A DNA stretch of 64,000 bases, from assembly GCA_905221605.1 (NCBI GenBank), contig CAJNDS010001458.1, positions 1-64,000 on the forward strand, read 5' to 3'. Shown piece by piece: positions 10,142-19,184 of this stretch. The notes under the pieces are model-generated. The model saw only the letters and a list, made by a program, of their open reading frames with translations. It did no database searches and was not told the DNA's origin. The stretch is from Symbiodinium natans (Eukaryota > Sar > Dinophyceae > Suessiales > Symbiodiniaceae). Both the position numbers and the translations under genes were made by a program. Position 1 is the stretch's first letter; the number at the start of each line of letters is the position of its first letter.

Positions 10142-10275
10142 TGGTTTAGGGTTTAGGGTTTAGGGTTTAGGGTTTAGGGTTTAGGGTTTAGGGTTTAGGG
10201 TTTAGGGTTTAGGGTTTAGGTTTTGGGGTTTGGGGTTTGGGGTTTGGGGTTTGGGGTTTGGGGTTTGGGGTTTGG
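10142..10275. repeat. TTTAGGG array passing into TTTGGGG array
   Basis: About eleven perfect TTTAGGG units, then about eight TTTGGGG units in register, i.e. a single A-to-G variant that has been homogenised. It lies just upstream of the membrane-protein gene's start. Confidence 0.9.
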
Positions 10276-10510
10276 TATAGCCCCCCTTCAACAACTTGCA
10301 ATCCGATACCTGACTGGGATCGCAAGAGCACACCACTTGAGCCTCTGTGTACCACTGAACAGCACCCCCAACCAGAAATCACGACTGGCCATCCAATCGT
10401 CCCTGAGGCCCCCAGACCCCCAAAGCCCACTAAAGCACCCGAATACCTCCTGAACACCTCACCCTAAACCCTTTTTAACCCCTGGGCTGAGGCCGGGACG
10501 CGCGTATCAT

Positions 10511-10681
10511 CCATCCTAAACCCTAAACCCTCAACCCTAAGCCCTAAACCTGGGACCCTGAACCGTGGCCTCCATCTCACCCTCAGGGCCCATCATCATC
10601 GTAGACGCGCCGCCTTGAACCTTTTCCAGGGTTTCTTTGATGCCACAACCCTAAACCCTAAACCCTAAACCCTAAACCCTC
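10511..10681. repeat. Short CCCTAAA runs
   Basis: Two runs, about 10513-10550 (degenerate) and 10648-10681 (perfect), separated by unique sequence without a gene. Confidence 0.75.
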
Positions 10682-10792
10682 GGGCACAGAAACGGTTGCC
10701 ACTTCAGAGGGCCGGAGTCTTTATTGTCGGACTACTGTGCTGCGGCTGGTCCTGATTCCCCTGAAGACCCACCGGCCGGGGTTCAGGGTTTA

Positions 10793-10892
10793 CTACTAGT
10801 TGCTTAAGAACCCCAAGGGAATAAGAAGTAATGATCCCTATGTTATCCTTATAAGGAAGAATATGTTTTGGGGGTTCTTAGGCAATTGCTAG
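10793..10892. mobile_element. MITE-like element, family 2, copy 2, with TTTA duplication
   Basis: Terminal inverted repeats ctactagttgcttaagaacc (left) and ggggttcttaggcaattgct+ag (right, complementary). The 100-bp element is flanked by TTTA at 10789-10792 and 10893-10896. Removing it and one TTTA leaves '...cagggTTTAggttt', i.e. a telomere-like target. Confidence 0.7.
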
Positions 10893-11499
10893 TTTAGGTT
10901 TCGACTCCGTTGTCGCCTAGGACGAACTTCACTTCAGGGCTCGAAGGGCCACAGCAGAAAAGGGTTTAGGGTTGAGGGTTAGTGGTTAGGGTTTAGACTT
11001 TAAAACTCTCGTCACCACGGCCTGTTTTAAGAGCGTCCTCCCTCATCTGAGGAGGTCCCTCGTCAGACCCACGGACATCCAAAATCACAACTCCCAACAC
11101 AGAAACCCCAAGACCCCCTCCAGAAATACCAGCATGATCTACTGCTTGCTTTAGACCACCTCCCCCATCAACAAAAATCAAATAGCATCCCTTGATTACT
11201 GCTTTATGCGATTTTCTTGGGGTCCTTAAGCAAATAGTAACAATCCGATTCAACGTGTCCACCTAAGACTGGACCATCTGTATCTGGGATTCGTGATGTG
11301 CTGCGCAGGCACATCTGCATACAGACAAAGTGTGGCGAATTCATGATGTGAATTCCTGACGCGTGCACCTCTCCCTGCTGACATGCATACTGGCCTTAAT
11401 GTCGAAACAAGGCGGGAAAGGCCTTGACTGGACCACATCAATAGCCAGCAAAAGGCCAAAGGATTAAGGTTTAAGGTTTCTTTTGGGCGCATATCTCTT

Positions 11500-11830
11500 T
11501 CGCGATTTGCTTTTTGTTGGTCAATTTCCGTGGTTTTTTCCAGGAAACAATCTATTGCCTCTGCATTGAAAAGGATTCCTACCAATTTGCTTGGATTCAC
11601 TCTGTTTTTTCTTTGGGAAAAACTCAATTGCCTCTGTATTTAATCATTTCGCCTAGGAAAACAACTCTACTGCCTCTGTACTTAATCGGACCCCGACGAA
11701 TTTGCATAGGACTCGCATTCATGCGGTTCATTTCCTTGGCTTTCCTTAGCAAAAACTCTGCTGACTCTGTGTGTTTCACAGGTATCCCTCGAAATCTCTA
11801 TTGCCTCTGTATTTCAATATTGTAATGAAA
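11500..11830. repeat. Degenerate ~45-bp tandem repeat
   Basis: Recurring motifs 'attgcctctgtatttaat' and 'gaatttgcatagga' with 40-50-bp spacing and heavy divergence. No coding evidence. The surrounding DNA (10,900-11,500 and 11,830-12,240) shows no gene. Confidence 0.5.
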
Positions 11831-11951
11831 ACGGATCTTGAAAGCATTCCGTGTTTCCAATGCAAGTTCTTTTCTGGGCATGAAGTTTCAGAAGCGGGGG
11901 AGTTGGGTGAGGGGGGAGCAGGCCCCCCTTTCCTGGTTGCAAGCACGTCTT

Positions 11952-12022
11952 AGGGATGATAGTACCCCCCCCCCCTATTTCAATCCCCATTAAGGACTGT
12001 TAGTATAAGGGGGAACACCCCA
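11952..12022. mobile_element. MITE-like element, family 3, copy 2 (partial)
   Basis: The right arm 'aaggactgttagtataaggg' plus 'ggaacacccc' is intact. The left arm is reduced to 'gggatgatagtacccccc'. Same family as 3873-3972. Confidence 0.5.
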
Positions 12023-12247
12023 ACCTACACCCAAAATGAAACGAAACCCCGCGAAGCCCCCGACGCCACGATCCCAGCCTGGACTGCCTCGAAGGGAGCC
12101 ACTGAGGGGTCGTCCCTTGGATGCTGGAGGGTTTCTGCGGTTGGCTTAGGGATCCTTCAGGGGTCTTGCAGGGATCTGCCAGGCATCTTTGAAGGATCTT
12201 TCAGGGACTTTTACGGGTCTGGGGAGGAGGGCTTTGGGTTCAGGGGC

Positions 12248-12423
12248 TTAGCGTTCACTCGCGCTTCGGACTCTACCTTTTCTGCCACAGCTCAAGGGCC
12301 CTTCGAGAGGTAACAGCAACAGCAAACAAAATGTACAACATGCAAACTGCTGCTGCTCTCAGAACTACACATGAAAAGGCACGCACTCAAGCTATACATG
12401 CAAGAATCGAGGTGATATTCACA
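12248..12423 (-). repeat. 3' LTR of the copia element
   Basis: 176 bp, reading on the minus strand from TGTGAATATCACC to GAACGCTAA. No difference from the other LTR by eye. Preceded on the element's internal side by a weakly purine-rich stretch (GTAAGACGGG), a candidate polypurine tract. Confidence 0.9.
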
Positions 12424-12588
12424 CCCGTCTTACTTATTGATGCGTGCCTGGGGCTCATTCGAGGTTTTGGTTGAATTCTGAGTGTGACTATACAGTGTCT
12501 ATACAGATAGGCCTCTACCAGACTGCGATTCCTTGGCAACTACTAGCTCACTATTCCTGACGGTGATGTCTGTACATCTTTGTTCCCG

Positions 12589-15500
12589 TCACTCATTTGT
12601 AGTCATCTTCTGGATTTCACTCTTGGTGAGCTTGCGATCGGGATCTGATAGCTGCACACTCGCTTCTTCCATCAAGCGAAATAGCTGATGCGGTTTCATC
12701 GACTTGGTGAGAGCATCGGCGATCTGGGTTGCAGTATCCGTCCAGCGAAGCCTGTCTCCATGTGGACTGTACAACTGCCATGTCGCTGTCTCACCATCCC
12801 AAAGTTGTTGCCTCATTGCAGTAAGTTCGATCATGAGTCGCTTGTCCGACACCTTGTTCACTTGCTGGCTGTTGAGGTGGTCGCTCAAACTTCGACAATC
12901 CGTGACCCATAAGTGCTTCATCTGCCTCTGAGTCTCTTCTAGCCATCCCTTCAGGCTTGGCAACTGTCCGCGTAACTCACAGATGATTGCTCTCAAACGG
13001 TCACCGTTCTCCACTGCCGTCTGCATGGCAAAAGTCTCCGATGCCAAAGTACTGCGACACACCCGCTTGATCGTTGTCGATCCGAAACTCAAGACATGAG
13101 CGACGTGGTCATTGCCGTCGGACGCACTCTCTGCCGTCAAGTAGTGCAGCCTGCCCTGTTGACTTCGGAAACCTGGTTCCTGTGCGAATGAAGCGTCTGA
13201 GAACGTTACAATGCAGAGATCACTCCAATTCAACGCTCCGGCTGGGTAGTACAACGATCTTCCTTGATCTGCTTGCGCCAATTCCACAACGCGGTTGGCC
13301 TCTTTGAGATCAGCCACTGTCGCGGTTGAGCAGGCCCGTTGCAAACAGTTCACCTTGTAGCAAAGGTCTGGTCTGGCAAAACGCGCTACCCAAGCTAAGG
13401 ATCCTACCACGCTCCTGAGGCTTGTCACTTCTGCCTCGGTCGCGTGATCACTTGCCTTGCGCCCTGCCGGGATCACAATCTTCCTGATCTGTCTCGTGTT
13501 GTCCTCTGCATCTATACGCACACTGTAGTCTTCACCTTGCCGGAATCTTCGACCGCAAAACCTGAAATCTGAGTGCTCTATCTTTCCTACGTCAAACTTC
13601 GCCAGGATTCGTTCCATGGTGTCGCTTCCTTCGGGCGTTGCGCACCATAGTAGATCGTCCACGTGCGTTGCGAGGATGATGGCCGGCAAGTTATCAGTGC
13701 CCAACAGGTAGTAGAGACCCGGAGCGATCTTGCTCACTGTCAATCCTTCCGTCTTCGCTTCCGAGCTCAATCTGTTGTAGAACCCGCGCCCCGCGTCAAT
13801 GGTCCCGTAGATCGGGAGCCTGCATAGAAGCATGGCATCCTCGGGCACATCGGGTAGTCCACCTGTTGGCTGCCTCATCAACAGCACGCGCTCCAAAGGC
13901 GAGGATTGAAAGTATGCACTCGAAATGTCGCCACAATACAACTTGAGGCACCGCGATGCTGCATAGCTCGCGATGAGACAGTGCACTTCGGAATCTGCTG
14001 TCGGGCTGTCGCACCGCAGCTCGTCCCTTCCTACTGCCTCAAGATGACCGCATGCCACTAGGCGACTGCGATATTTCGGGGAATAATCTGCACTCCCCTT
14101 TTGATGTTCGTGTTTGTCAACATCAATCCATTGTGACGGTATGGGTTTGTGACCCTCATCGAGGAGTTGTCGCAACATCTCTCCTCGGATGGGTATCGCG
14201 GCGTTATACTTTTGATATTTGTTCCACTCATCTCGGCGCGAACCTTTGATCCCCTCCTTGACGTGGTCTTCACACTTGAACACGTTTATCTTCCGGGGTT
14301 TCTTGCCCGCTTGAGCTTCCACCTCCATACCAAACCTTTCCGCCATGAAGGCTCGGAACTCCGGATCATCCATCTTCACCTCGGGCAAACTCGATAGATC
14401 AACCGGGCTTTCGCTCCGGACACGAAACAAGCTGAAACCGGTCCACGCCAAGTTCGTTGCTCCATTTGCTTCTTGGATCATTCCCCACTCGTCATGCACG
14501 ACATCGTTCGTGCCGTCCTCGAAGTACCTATGGGTTTCCCTAGAGTAGCCAATCTTGCCGAGGTCACCTGGGAAATCATTTTCCTTGGGGTCAAACATCA
14601 AGCGACGGGGCTTCACATGTACTCTGAAGCACACATTCCGACCGACCTTCCAGTGGTCCTCGTCTCCGCATACACCCATCAGATCTGCCATACGTTCGGG
14701 CGATTCTCTCGAGGTCTCTTCCTTTTTCACGTCATTGGGTGGTTCCTCAACACTTCCTAGACACGACACGGGAACGCAGTCATTTTCGATGCCGAAACCC
14801 AACTCTCTCAGCATGTCCCGCTCCCGATCCCCAAGATTCATGATTCCCCTACTTGTGAATGCGCTGATTGACCATCGTTCTCCATCGAAAGGCAAGGTAG
14901 CGTGGACTTCATTGGGATCGAAAGACGCTATCCTGTTATGGCACTCCAAGACACGGCCTGGAACTCCATTCATCATCACATCTCCGTCCTGATTTTGCAG
15001 CCACAATTGGCCACCTGCGTGATTTCCCAATGTCGTGATCTGGTTCACGCTGCCTTTCAGGTTGTTTGAGTCCTTGTGGGGCAAAGCCTTTAGGTCCCTA
15101 CCAATCTGGAGCGATGACCACATGCCTGATGCACCCTTCGCCTTCATGTAGCCATTCAGGTAACTGACCAAGTTCGGATGTCGTTTCGTCGACTCGGTGA
15201 CCCCCGTGAACCCGCCATGTGCATACACTCCGAAGCTGTAGGCGCGTCCATCTCTCACAGCTCCACGTTTTCCTTTTCTCACTAAGGGTGCCTCATTTAG
15301 GAGCCTTAAACACGTTGCTGGGCGAAAATCACCTGCCTCCAATGCGTCCATGGCGTCCTGCTCCGAGTCGATGATGTTCATCGTGCCTTGCACGACGTCC
15401 GCCTCATTTTCCTGGAGCACATCCACGACCACCTGACTGGCCTGTACATCTCTGCTCGGGCGCTGGTCCTCCTCATCAGGTGAGCTGCTTGAACTTGAGC

Positions 15501-18500
15501 TCGAGCTTGGGGCTTCAGGAGGTTCGATTTCTTCCTGCTTTCTCTTCCTAGCTGATGCGCTCGGCTTGCTCGATTTCCTTTCCGGCTTTTCTTCTTCTTC
15601 TCTCGCATCTACGTATCCCTTCTTTCTCTTCTTAGGACCCTCTGTAAGCGTCTCAGGTAGAACAGGTATCCCGTTAAGAAGGCAATGCGCCAGCACTTCC
15701 TCCTCAGATGCCGGCCTCAGCGAGTGAGTCGAGCAAAGGACTGGGACCCCTCCGTTCACCACCCATATCGCTTCTGCGCTTTCTCTACCGATTACCCTGG
15801 ATGTCGTGCTCCATTTCGTGCCGCCCGCTTGGGCGTCTCTCCGATACACGACATAGTCACCGGTGTTGTACTCTTCCTTGATCGGTACCGCATTCTTTGT
15901 TAGCGCTTTCTGGATCCTACGGCTGGTGTCCAGTTTCACCATTGCTTTCTTTGCTTCGATGCGGCTTTTCTGTCTTAGAGCAAAGGCCTCGGCACCGCTG
16001 AACTTGCCCTCCATGGCGCCGATGTCGTTCCAGGTGTCCTCGTCGGTGAGCGTGCCGGGTTCCCTCGGGTTGCGACCTAACACCCACTGACTAGGCGAAA
16101 AACCCGACACGTTCATGGACATGTTCTTGACGGCGACGACTTCCTGGATCACACTCCTCATCGCCTCAGGCCCAACGGTGCTCACGCCTGCCACGGTCTT
16201 TCGGATGACCGCCTTCGCGAGCCCTCCGTGCCTCTCGGTTTTACCGAGCATGTGGGGCGACTCGGTTGCGGCGAACCTGATGTCCACCCCCTTCTCCGTG
16301 AGATAGCTCACAAAGGCTCCTCTGTTATGAGTACCTCTGTCCAGCATCACGGTCCGCGGGAGGCCCGCCCAAGTAATCCACCTCTGGAACGCTTCAAGAC
16401 ACATCTCTGACGGAGGAGGTCCTTGACTGTCCTTGGTGACTTCCCTCAGCAACTCGATCTGTTGGAAGCCCGTTGCTAGGTCTACCACGTTGAAACACTG
16501 GTATCGGCGACGGTTTGAGTCTGTCGTCTCTAGGACATCCACTCCTACCGTGTCCCCGAACACGTAGTTCCCGTGGCCAACCCCCACAGGGTGTGACCTG
16601 GGCTTGGGGCTCGTGCGCTCACAGCTTTCGCACTTGATGAGCTTGGCCGCTTCGATGAACTCCTTGGCTGCTCCTCCTGCTCTCAGGATGGCCTGCAACG
16701 TCCTAGGAGTGGGGTGGTTGAAGGACCTATGCAAGCGACGAAGTGCCACGCGAACGCGCTGGGGCAAACGCCTCCAGGCCTCCCTTCGCTTGGCCTCTGT
16801 TTGCGGAGTGCCTGGGAGTGGCAAGGATTCCAACCACACTCGTTCGCGATCTGCAGGGCTTAGCTCTGGCTCCTGGTTTTCAGGATCTGGGTGCTGCTGT
16901 TCGGGATCGTGGGGCGCTACATCGCCATCTCCTCCTAGCTCTTCATCCGAAGCTCCCAAACCCTCAGCATCCGTATCTACCCCTGCCCCTGCTACATAAG
17001 CTGTGCTCATCGCATCAAGGTAAGCCTCCTCACCGATGGACATTATCGCGTTGAAGAAGCTGCTTCCATTCATGTCACAGAAGGCCTTCGGGGTGTATCC
17101 TGTTCCTTCACACCATGAGCTCAAGCTCTCAACAATGCGGCTGGCCAACGGTCCAACACAAGCAATGCATGCATCACCGGCCGTTTCAACCACCTCAGCC
17201 CCAATGTCATCTGCACTCAGCTTGCCCAACGGTGCAAGCACACATACATTGATATCGGAAGCATCGGCTTCACAAAACAGGTTGATGCACAGATTCGAGT
17301 TGGGATCCCCTGATTTGTACAAAACCAGGCCCGGCCTGAACTCGTTCACCTCGTGGGTGAACCGATTCCACTTGAAGTCCTTCGCTGAGTGTTCAGATAT
17401 GCCGGGGAGATCTACTGGGGCATTGTCATGGATCAAGAAGGTGCACTTCGGGGCTTTGATCAACGAGGTTGAGTCTTCCCGCTGGGTTTGCACTCCAGCT
17501 ACCATTGCAGTGAATGTATCCATCTCTTCCAATGTCCTCAACTCCCTATTGAACACACCCATCTGCTCCCTTGTCATGATCCTTGTCGTCACATACGCTC
17601 TCTTTTCAGCCTCATATGGGAACTGTGCGACGAGAACAAACTCTGCATCTCCAGCAATGCCAGTTGTCAAACGAGTAGATCCAGCGTGCGCATAGCCGAT
17701 CCATCGCCATCCCGTCCGAGGAAGATAGGCCCAGCCGGCCTCCCACCATCCAGCGGGAAACCTTGGATCCAGCGCAGACTTGCTTGGCCGCTGCCCCACC
17801 TCGTCATATGCAATCAGTTTAAAGCCGACACGAGCGTTCTCCCTAAAGTCGTTGCCAACTCCTGGTCCTATCCAGGTTGCAGCTTTGGCTCTCTTCAAGT
17901 GCCTGCCCCCGCAAGGTTGCATATTCTCAGTGGCCAAACGACGCAGCTGATCCAACATGCCCGGAGGCCAACAGTCGTACGGCGTAATAGCGCGCCAATC
18001 ACAGCCTGGTTCGGGGCGCTTATCCAAAAGAAGGTCCTCATACGGGATCTCGTGCCAGGAATCGGTGTCAAGAACTCGGCCCCCTGTAGCAATCGCAGCA
18101 TTGCCCGACGCGCCGCGCGTTGGCATCGTCCTAATCGCAAAAGTATGCCTAGAGGGCGCCCGCTCCTCTGCCCGTGCAATCGGGGATCTCGATCTGGTCC
18201 GCCTGTCCCGGCCTCTGGACCTAGAGCGTCTCCTGCTCCGCGATCGCCTCCTCGACCTCGAGCGACGGCGCAGCTCGTTCCTCAGAGTGCCAACCTCGCG
18301 ACCCAGAGACTCGACTCGTTGCATCAGCGCCTTATTCTGGGCCTCCAAAACAGATACGCCACGCTCATCACGGGTCTCCAAAGAAAATCTGCGCGCTGGC
18401 CTGCGGCTGGAACTGGGCTCCTCCTCGGCCTCGGTCAAATCGACCGTCCCAGCGGCAGAACTCGCAGATGGCCTAGGGCGTCCCGCTCCTGGCCTAGGCA

Positions 18501-18789
18501 TCGGCTTGCTCTTCGGGCCGGCTCCAAGCGACGGTCGCGCGGCGATCTCAAAATGGCGGATGCAAGACGGAGCGTCGATGCGACCCTTCCAGGAGAGGTA
18601 CTCCTCTACTCTCTCCATGTGCTCAACTACCGCCAGCTGAGCTTCGTGCGCGCTGTGGTCGCATGTCCCGCAGGATCCGCGGCATCTGCCCGCCATACTG
18701 TCCCAAGAGCCGTTGCACATTCCGTCGTGGCTGATCGTTGTGCGGAACTTTCCAGAGAGCGCCTGTGCCAAAGTTACGCTGCTCGCCAC
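12589..18789 (-). CDS. Copia Pol polyprotein with embedded dioxygenase-like domain
   Basis: 2,066 codons to the stop at 12589. The supplied start is a GTG, the frame is open to about 18894, and no in-frame ATG lies upstream, so translation probably arrives by frameshift. Residues 174-203 are an Arg/Ser-repeat (RS) stretch. Integrase zinc ligands are H687, H692, C720 and C723; the integrase catalytic triad is D751 (or D746), D817 and E852 (DD35E). Residues about 1205-1320 look like a 2-oxoglutarate/Fe(II) dioxygenase core: H1238-x-D1240 (LPHKDSNN), GGQLWLQ, then H1296 and R1305 (FDPNEVHATLPFDGERWSIS). Reverse transcriptase has D1621 (YCGDISSAYFQ) and D1711-D1712 (THVDDLLW). RNase H has D1865, E1918 and D1964. 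All catalytic residues are present, so the protein could be active. Residues 210-640 are unassigned. Confidence 0.9.
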   Translation of the reverse strand: MASSVTLAQALSGKFRTTISHDGMCNGSWDSMAGRCRGSCGTCDHSAHEAQLAVVEHMERVEEYLSWKGRIDAPSCIRHFEIAARPSLGAGPKSKPMPRPGAGRPRPSASSAAGTVDLTEAEEEPSSSRRPARRFSLETRDERGVSVLEAQNKALMQRVESLGREVGTLRNELRRRSRSRRRSRSRRRSRSRGRDRRTRSRSPIARAEERAPSRHTFAIRTMPTRGASGNAAIATGGRVLDTDSWHEIPYEDLLLDKRPEPGCDWRAITPYDCWPPGMLDQLRRLATENMQPCGGRHLKRAKAATWIGPGVGNDFRENARVGFKLIAYDEVGQRPSKSALDPRFPAGWWEAGWAYLPRTGWRWIGYAHAGSTRLTTGIAGDAEFVLVAQFPYEAEKRAYVTTRIMTREQMGVFNRELRTLEEMDTFTAMVAGVQTQREDSTSLIKAPKCTFLIHDNAPVDLPGISEHSAKDFKWNRFTHEVNEFRPGLVLYKSGDPNSNLCINLFCEADASDINVCVLAPLGKLSADDIGAEVVETAGDACIACVGPLASRIVESLSSWCEGTGYTPKAFCDMNGSSFFNAIMSIGEEAYLDAMSTAYVAGAGVDTDAEGLGASDEELGGDGDVAPHDPEQQHPDPENQEPELSPADRERVWLESLPLPGTPQTEAKRREAWRRLPQRVRVALRRLHRSFNHPTPRTLQAILRAGGAAKEFIEAAKLIKCESCERTSPKPRSHPVGVGHGNYVFGDTVGVDVLETTDSNRRRYQCFNVVDLATGFQQIELLREVTKDSQGPPPSEMCLEAFQRWITWAGLPRTVMLDRGTHNRGAFVSYLTEKGVDIRFAATESPHMLGKTERHGGLAKAVIRKTVAGVSTVGPEAMRSVIQEVVAVKNMSMNVSGFSPSQWVLGRNPREPGTLTDEDTWNDIGAMEGKFSGAEAFALRQKSRIEAKKAMVKLDTSRRIQKALTKNAVPIKEEYNTGDYVVYRRDAQAGGTKWSTTSRVIGRESAEAIWVVNGGVPVLCSTHSLRPASEEEVLAHCLLNGIPVLPETLTEGPKKRKKGYVDAREEEEKPERKSSKPSASARKRKQEEIEPPEAPSSSSSSSSSPDEEDQRPSRDVQASQVVVDVLQENEADVVQGTMNIIDSEQDAMDALEAGDFRPATCLRLLNEAPLVRKGKRGAVRDGRAYSFGVYAHGGFTGVTESTKRHPNLVSYLNGYMKAKGASGMWSSLQIGRDLKALPHKDSNNLKGSVNQITTLGNHAGGQLWLQNQDGDVMMNGVPGRVLECHNRIASFDPNEVHATLPFDGERWSISAFTSRGIMNLGDRERDMLRELGFGIENDCVPVSCLGSVEEPPNDVKKEETSRESPERMADLMGVCGDEDHWKVGRNVCFRVHVKPRRLMFDPKENDFPGDLGKIGYSRETHRYFEDGTNDVVHDEWGMIQEANGATNLAWTGFSLFRVRSESPVDLSSLPEVKMDDPEFRAFMAERFGMEVEAQAGKKPRKINVFKCEDHVKEGIKGSRRDEWNKYQKYNAAIPIRGEMLRQLLDEGHKPIPSQWIDVDKHEHQKGSADYSPKYRSRLVACGHLEAVGRDELRCDSPTADSEVHCLIASYAASRCLKLYCGDISSAYFQSSPLERVLLMRQPTGGLPDVPEDAMLLCRLPIYGTIDAGRGFYNRLSSEAKTEGLTVSKIAPGLYYLLGTDNLPAIILATHVDDLLWCATPEGSDTMERILAKFDVGKIEHSDFRFCGRRFRQGEDYSVRIDAEDNTRQIRKIVIPAGRKASDHATEAEVTSLRSVVGSLAWVARFARPDLCYKVNCLQRACSTATVADLKEANRVVELAQADQGRSLYYPAGALNWSDLCIVTFSDASFAQEPGFRSQQGRLHYLTAESASDGNDHVAHVLSFGSTTIKRVCRSTLASETFAMQTAVENGDRLRAIICELRGQLPSLKGWLEETQRQMKHLWVTDCRSLSDHLNSQQVNKVSDKRLMIELTAMRQQLWDGETATWQLYSPHGDRLRWTDTATQIADALTKSMKPHQLFRLMEEASVQLSDPDRKLTKSEIQKMTTNE
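14832..15162 (-). other. Region encoding the 2OG-Fe(II) dioxygenase-like domain
   Basis: Codons about 1210-1320 of Pol. The HxD...H...R pattern with 57 residues between the HxD aspartate and distal His-coding positions, the GG-x-LW strand and the R-W-S-I-S-A-F-T strand after the distal histidine are typical of the double-stranded beta-helix oxygenases, including the TET/JBP nucleic-acid oxygenases. Which subfamily it belongs to cannot be settled by eye. Confidence 0.6.
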
Positions 18790-19184
18790 AGACCTGTGTC
18801 GGCCCTGGGTGCAAATGCAAATGCAGATAATCGCTCCAAAGACGCGGGTGCCTCGCGAACAGCCTGGTGCACGTAGAAGATCATGTCTCTGAACTCAGGA
18901 TTCTCCCATTGATTGGTCAGGTTTCCAGGGTGCGAGCCAATATGCCCCTTCAGCCAGGACAACGAACCCGACTGAATCTCGGGGTTAGAAAAATCCAGAC
19001 AATTGCAGATCAAGATCGCAGTGCTCCCAGTCAAGGGCCCGTGCAGGGCCTCGGCCAATGCCTTCGCAGACTCCTGCCCAGGGCTGTAGATATAAGATGA
19101 GGCCTCGCGGCGCCATCGAGTCCCCGTAGAGACAATGTGGACACTCGGCATCTGCTTGCTAGACCGAGGATCACTGCTTGCCAC
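18774..19184 (-). CDS. Middle frame linking protease and Pol
   Basis: A 136-codon frame, open upstream to about 19479, that overlaps the Gag-protease frame (19031-19479) and the start of the Pol frame (18774-18894). It has no usable ATG; the supplied start is a GTG. It reads as a hydrophilic Gln/Asp/Lys region through the 21-bp repeat, then a mixed domain (ILICNCLDFSNPEIQSG...). Going from Gag-protease to this frame and from this frame to Pol is a step of minus one each time. That could be two programmed frameshifts, as in retroviruses with separate gag, pro and pol frames, or two indels in one copy. No known domain recognised. Confidence 0.45.
   Translation of the reverse strand: MASSDPRSSKQMPSVHIVSTGTRWRREASSYIYSPGQESAKALAEALHGPLTGSTAILICNCLDFSNPEIQSGSLSWLKGHIGSHPGNLTNQWENPEFRDMIFYVHQAVREAPASLERLSAFAFAPRADTGLWRAA

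Noticed and set aside
17488-18876. 462-codon plus-strand open frame
   Set aside because: It is antisense to the Pol N-terminus (RS-rich, Arg/Ser codons read as open on the other strand) and has no domain.
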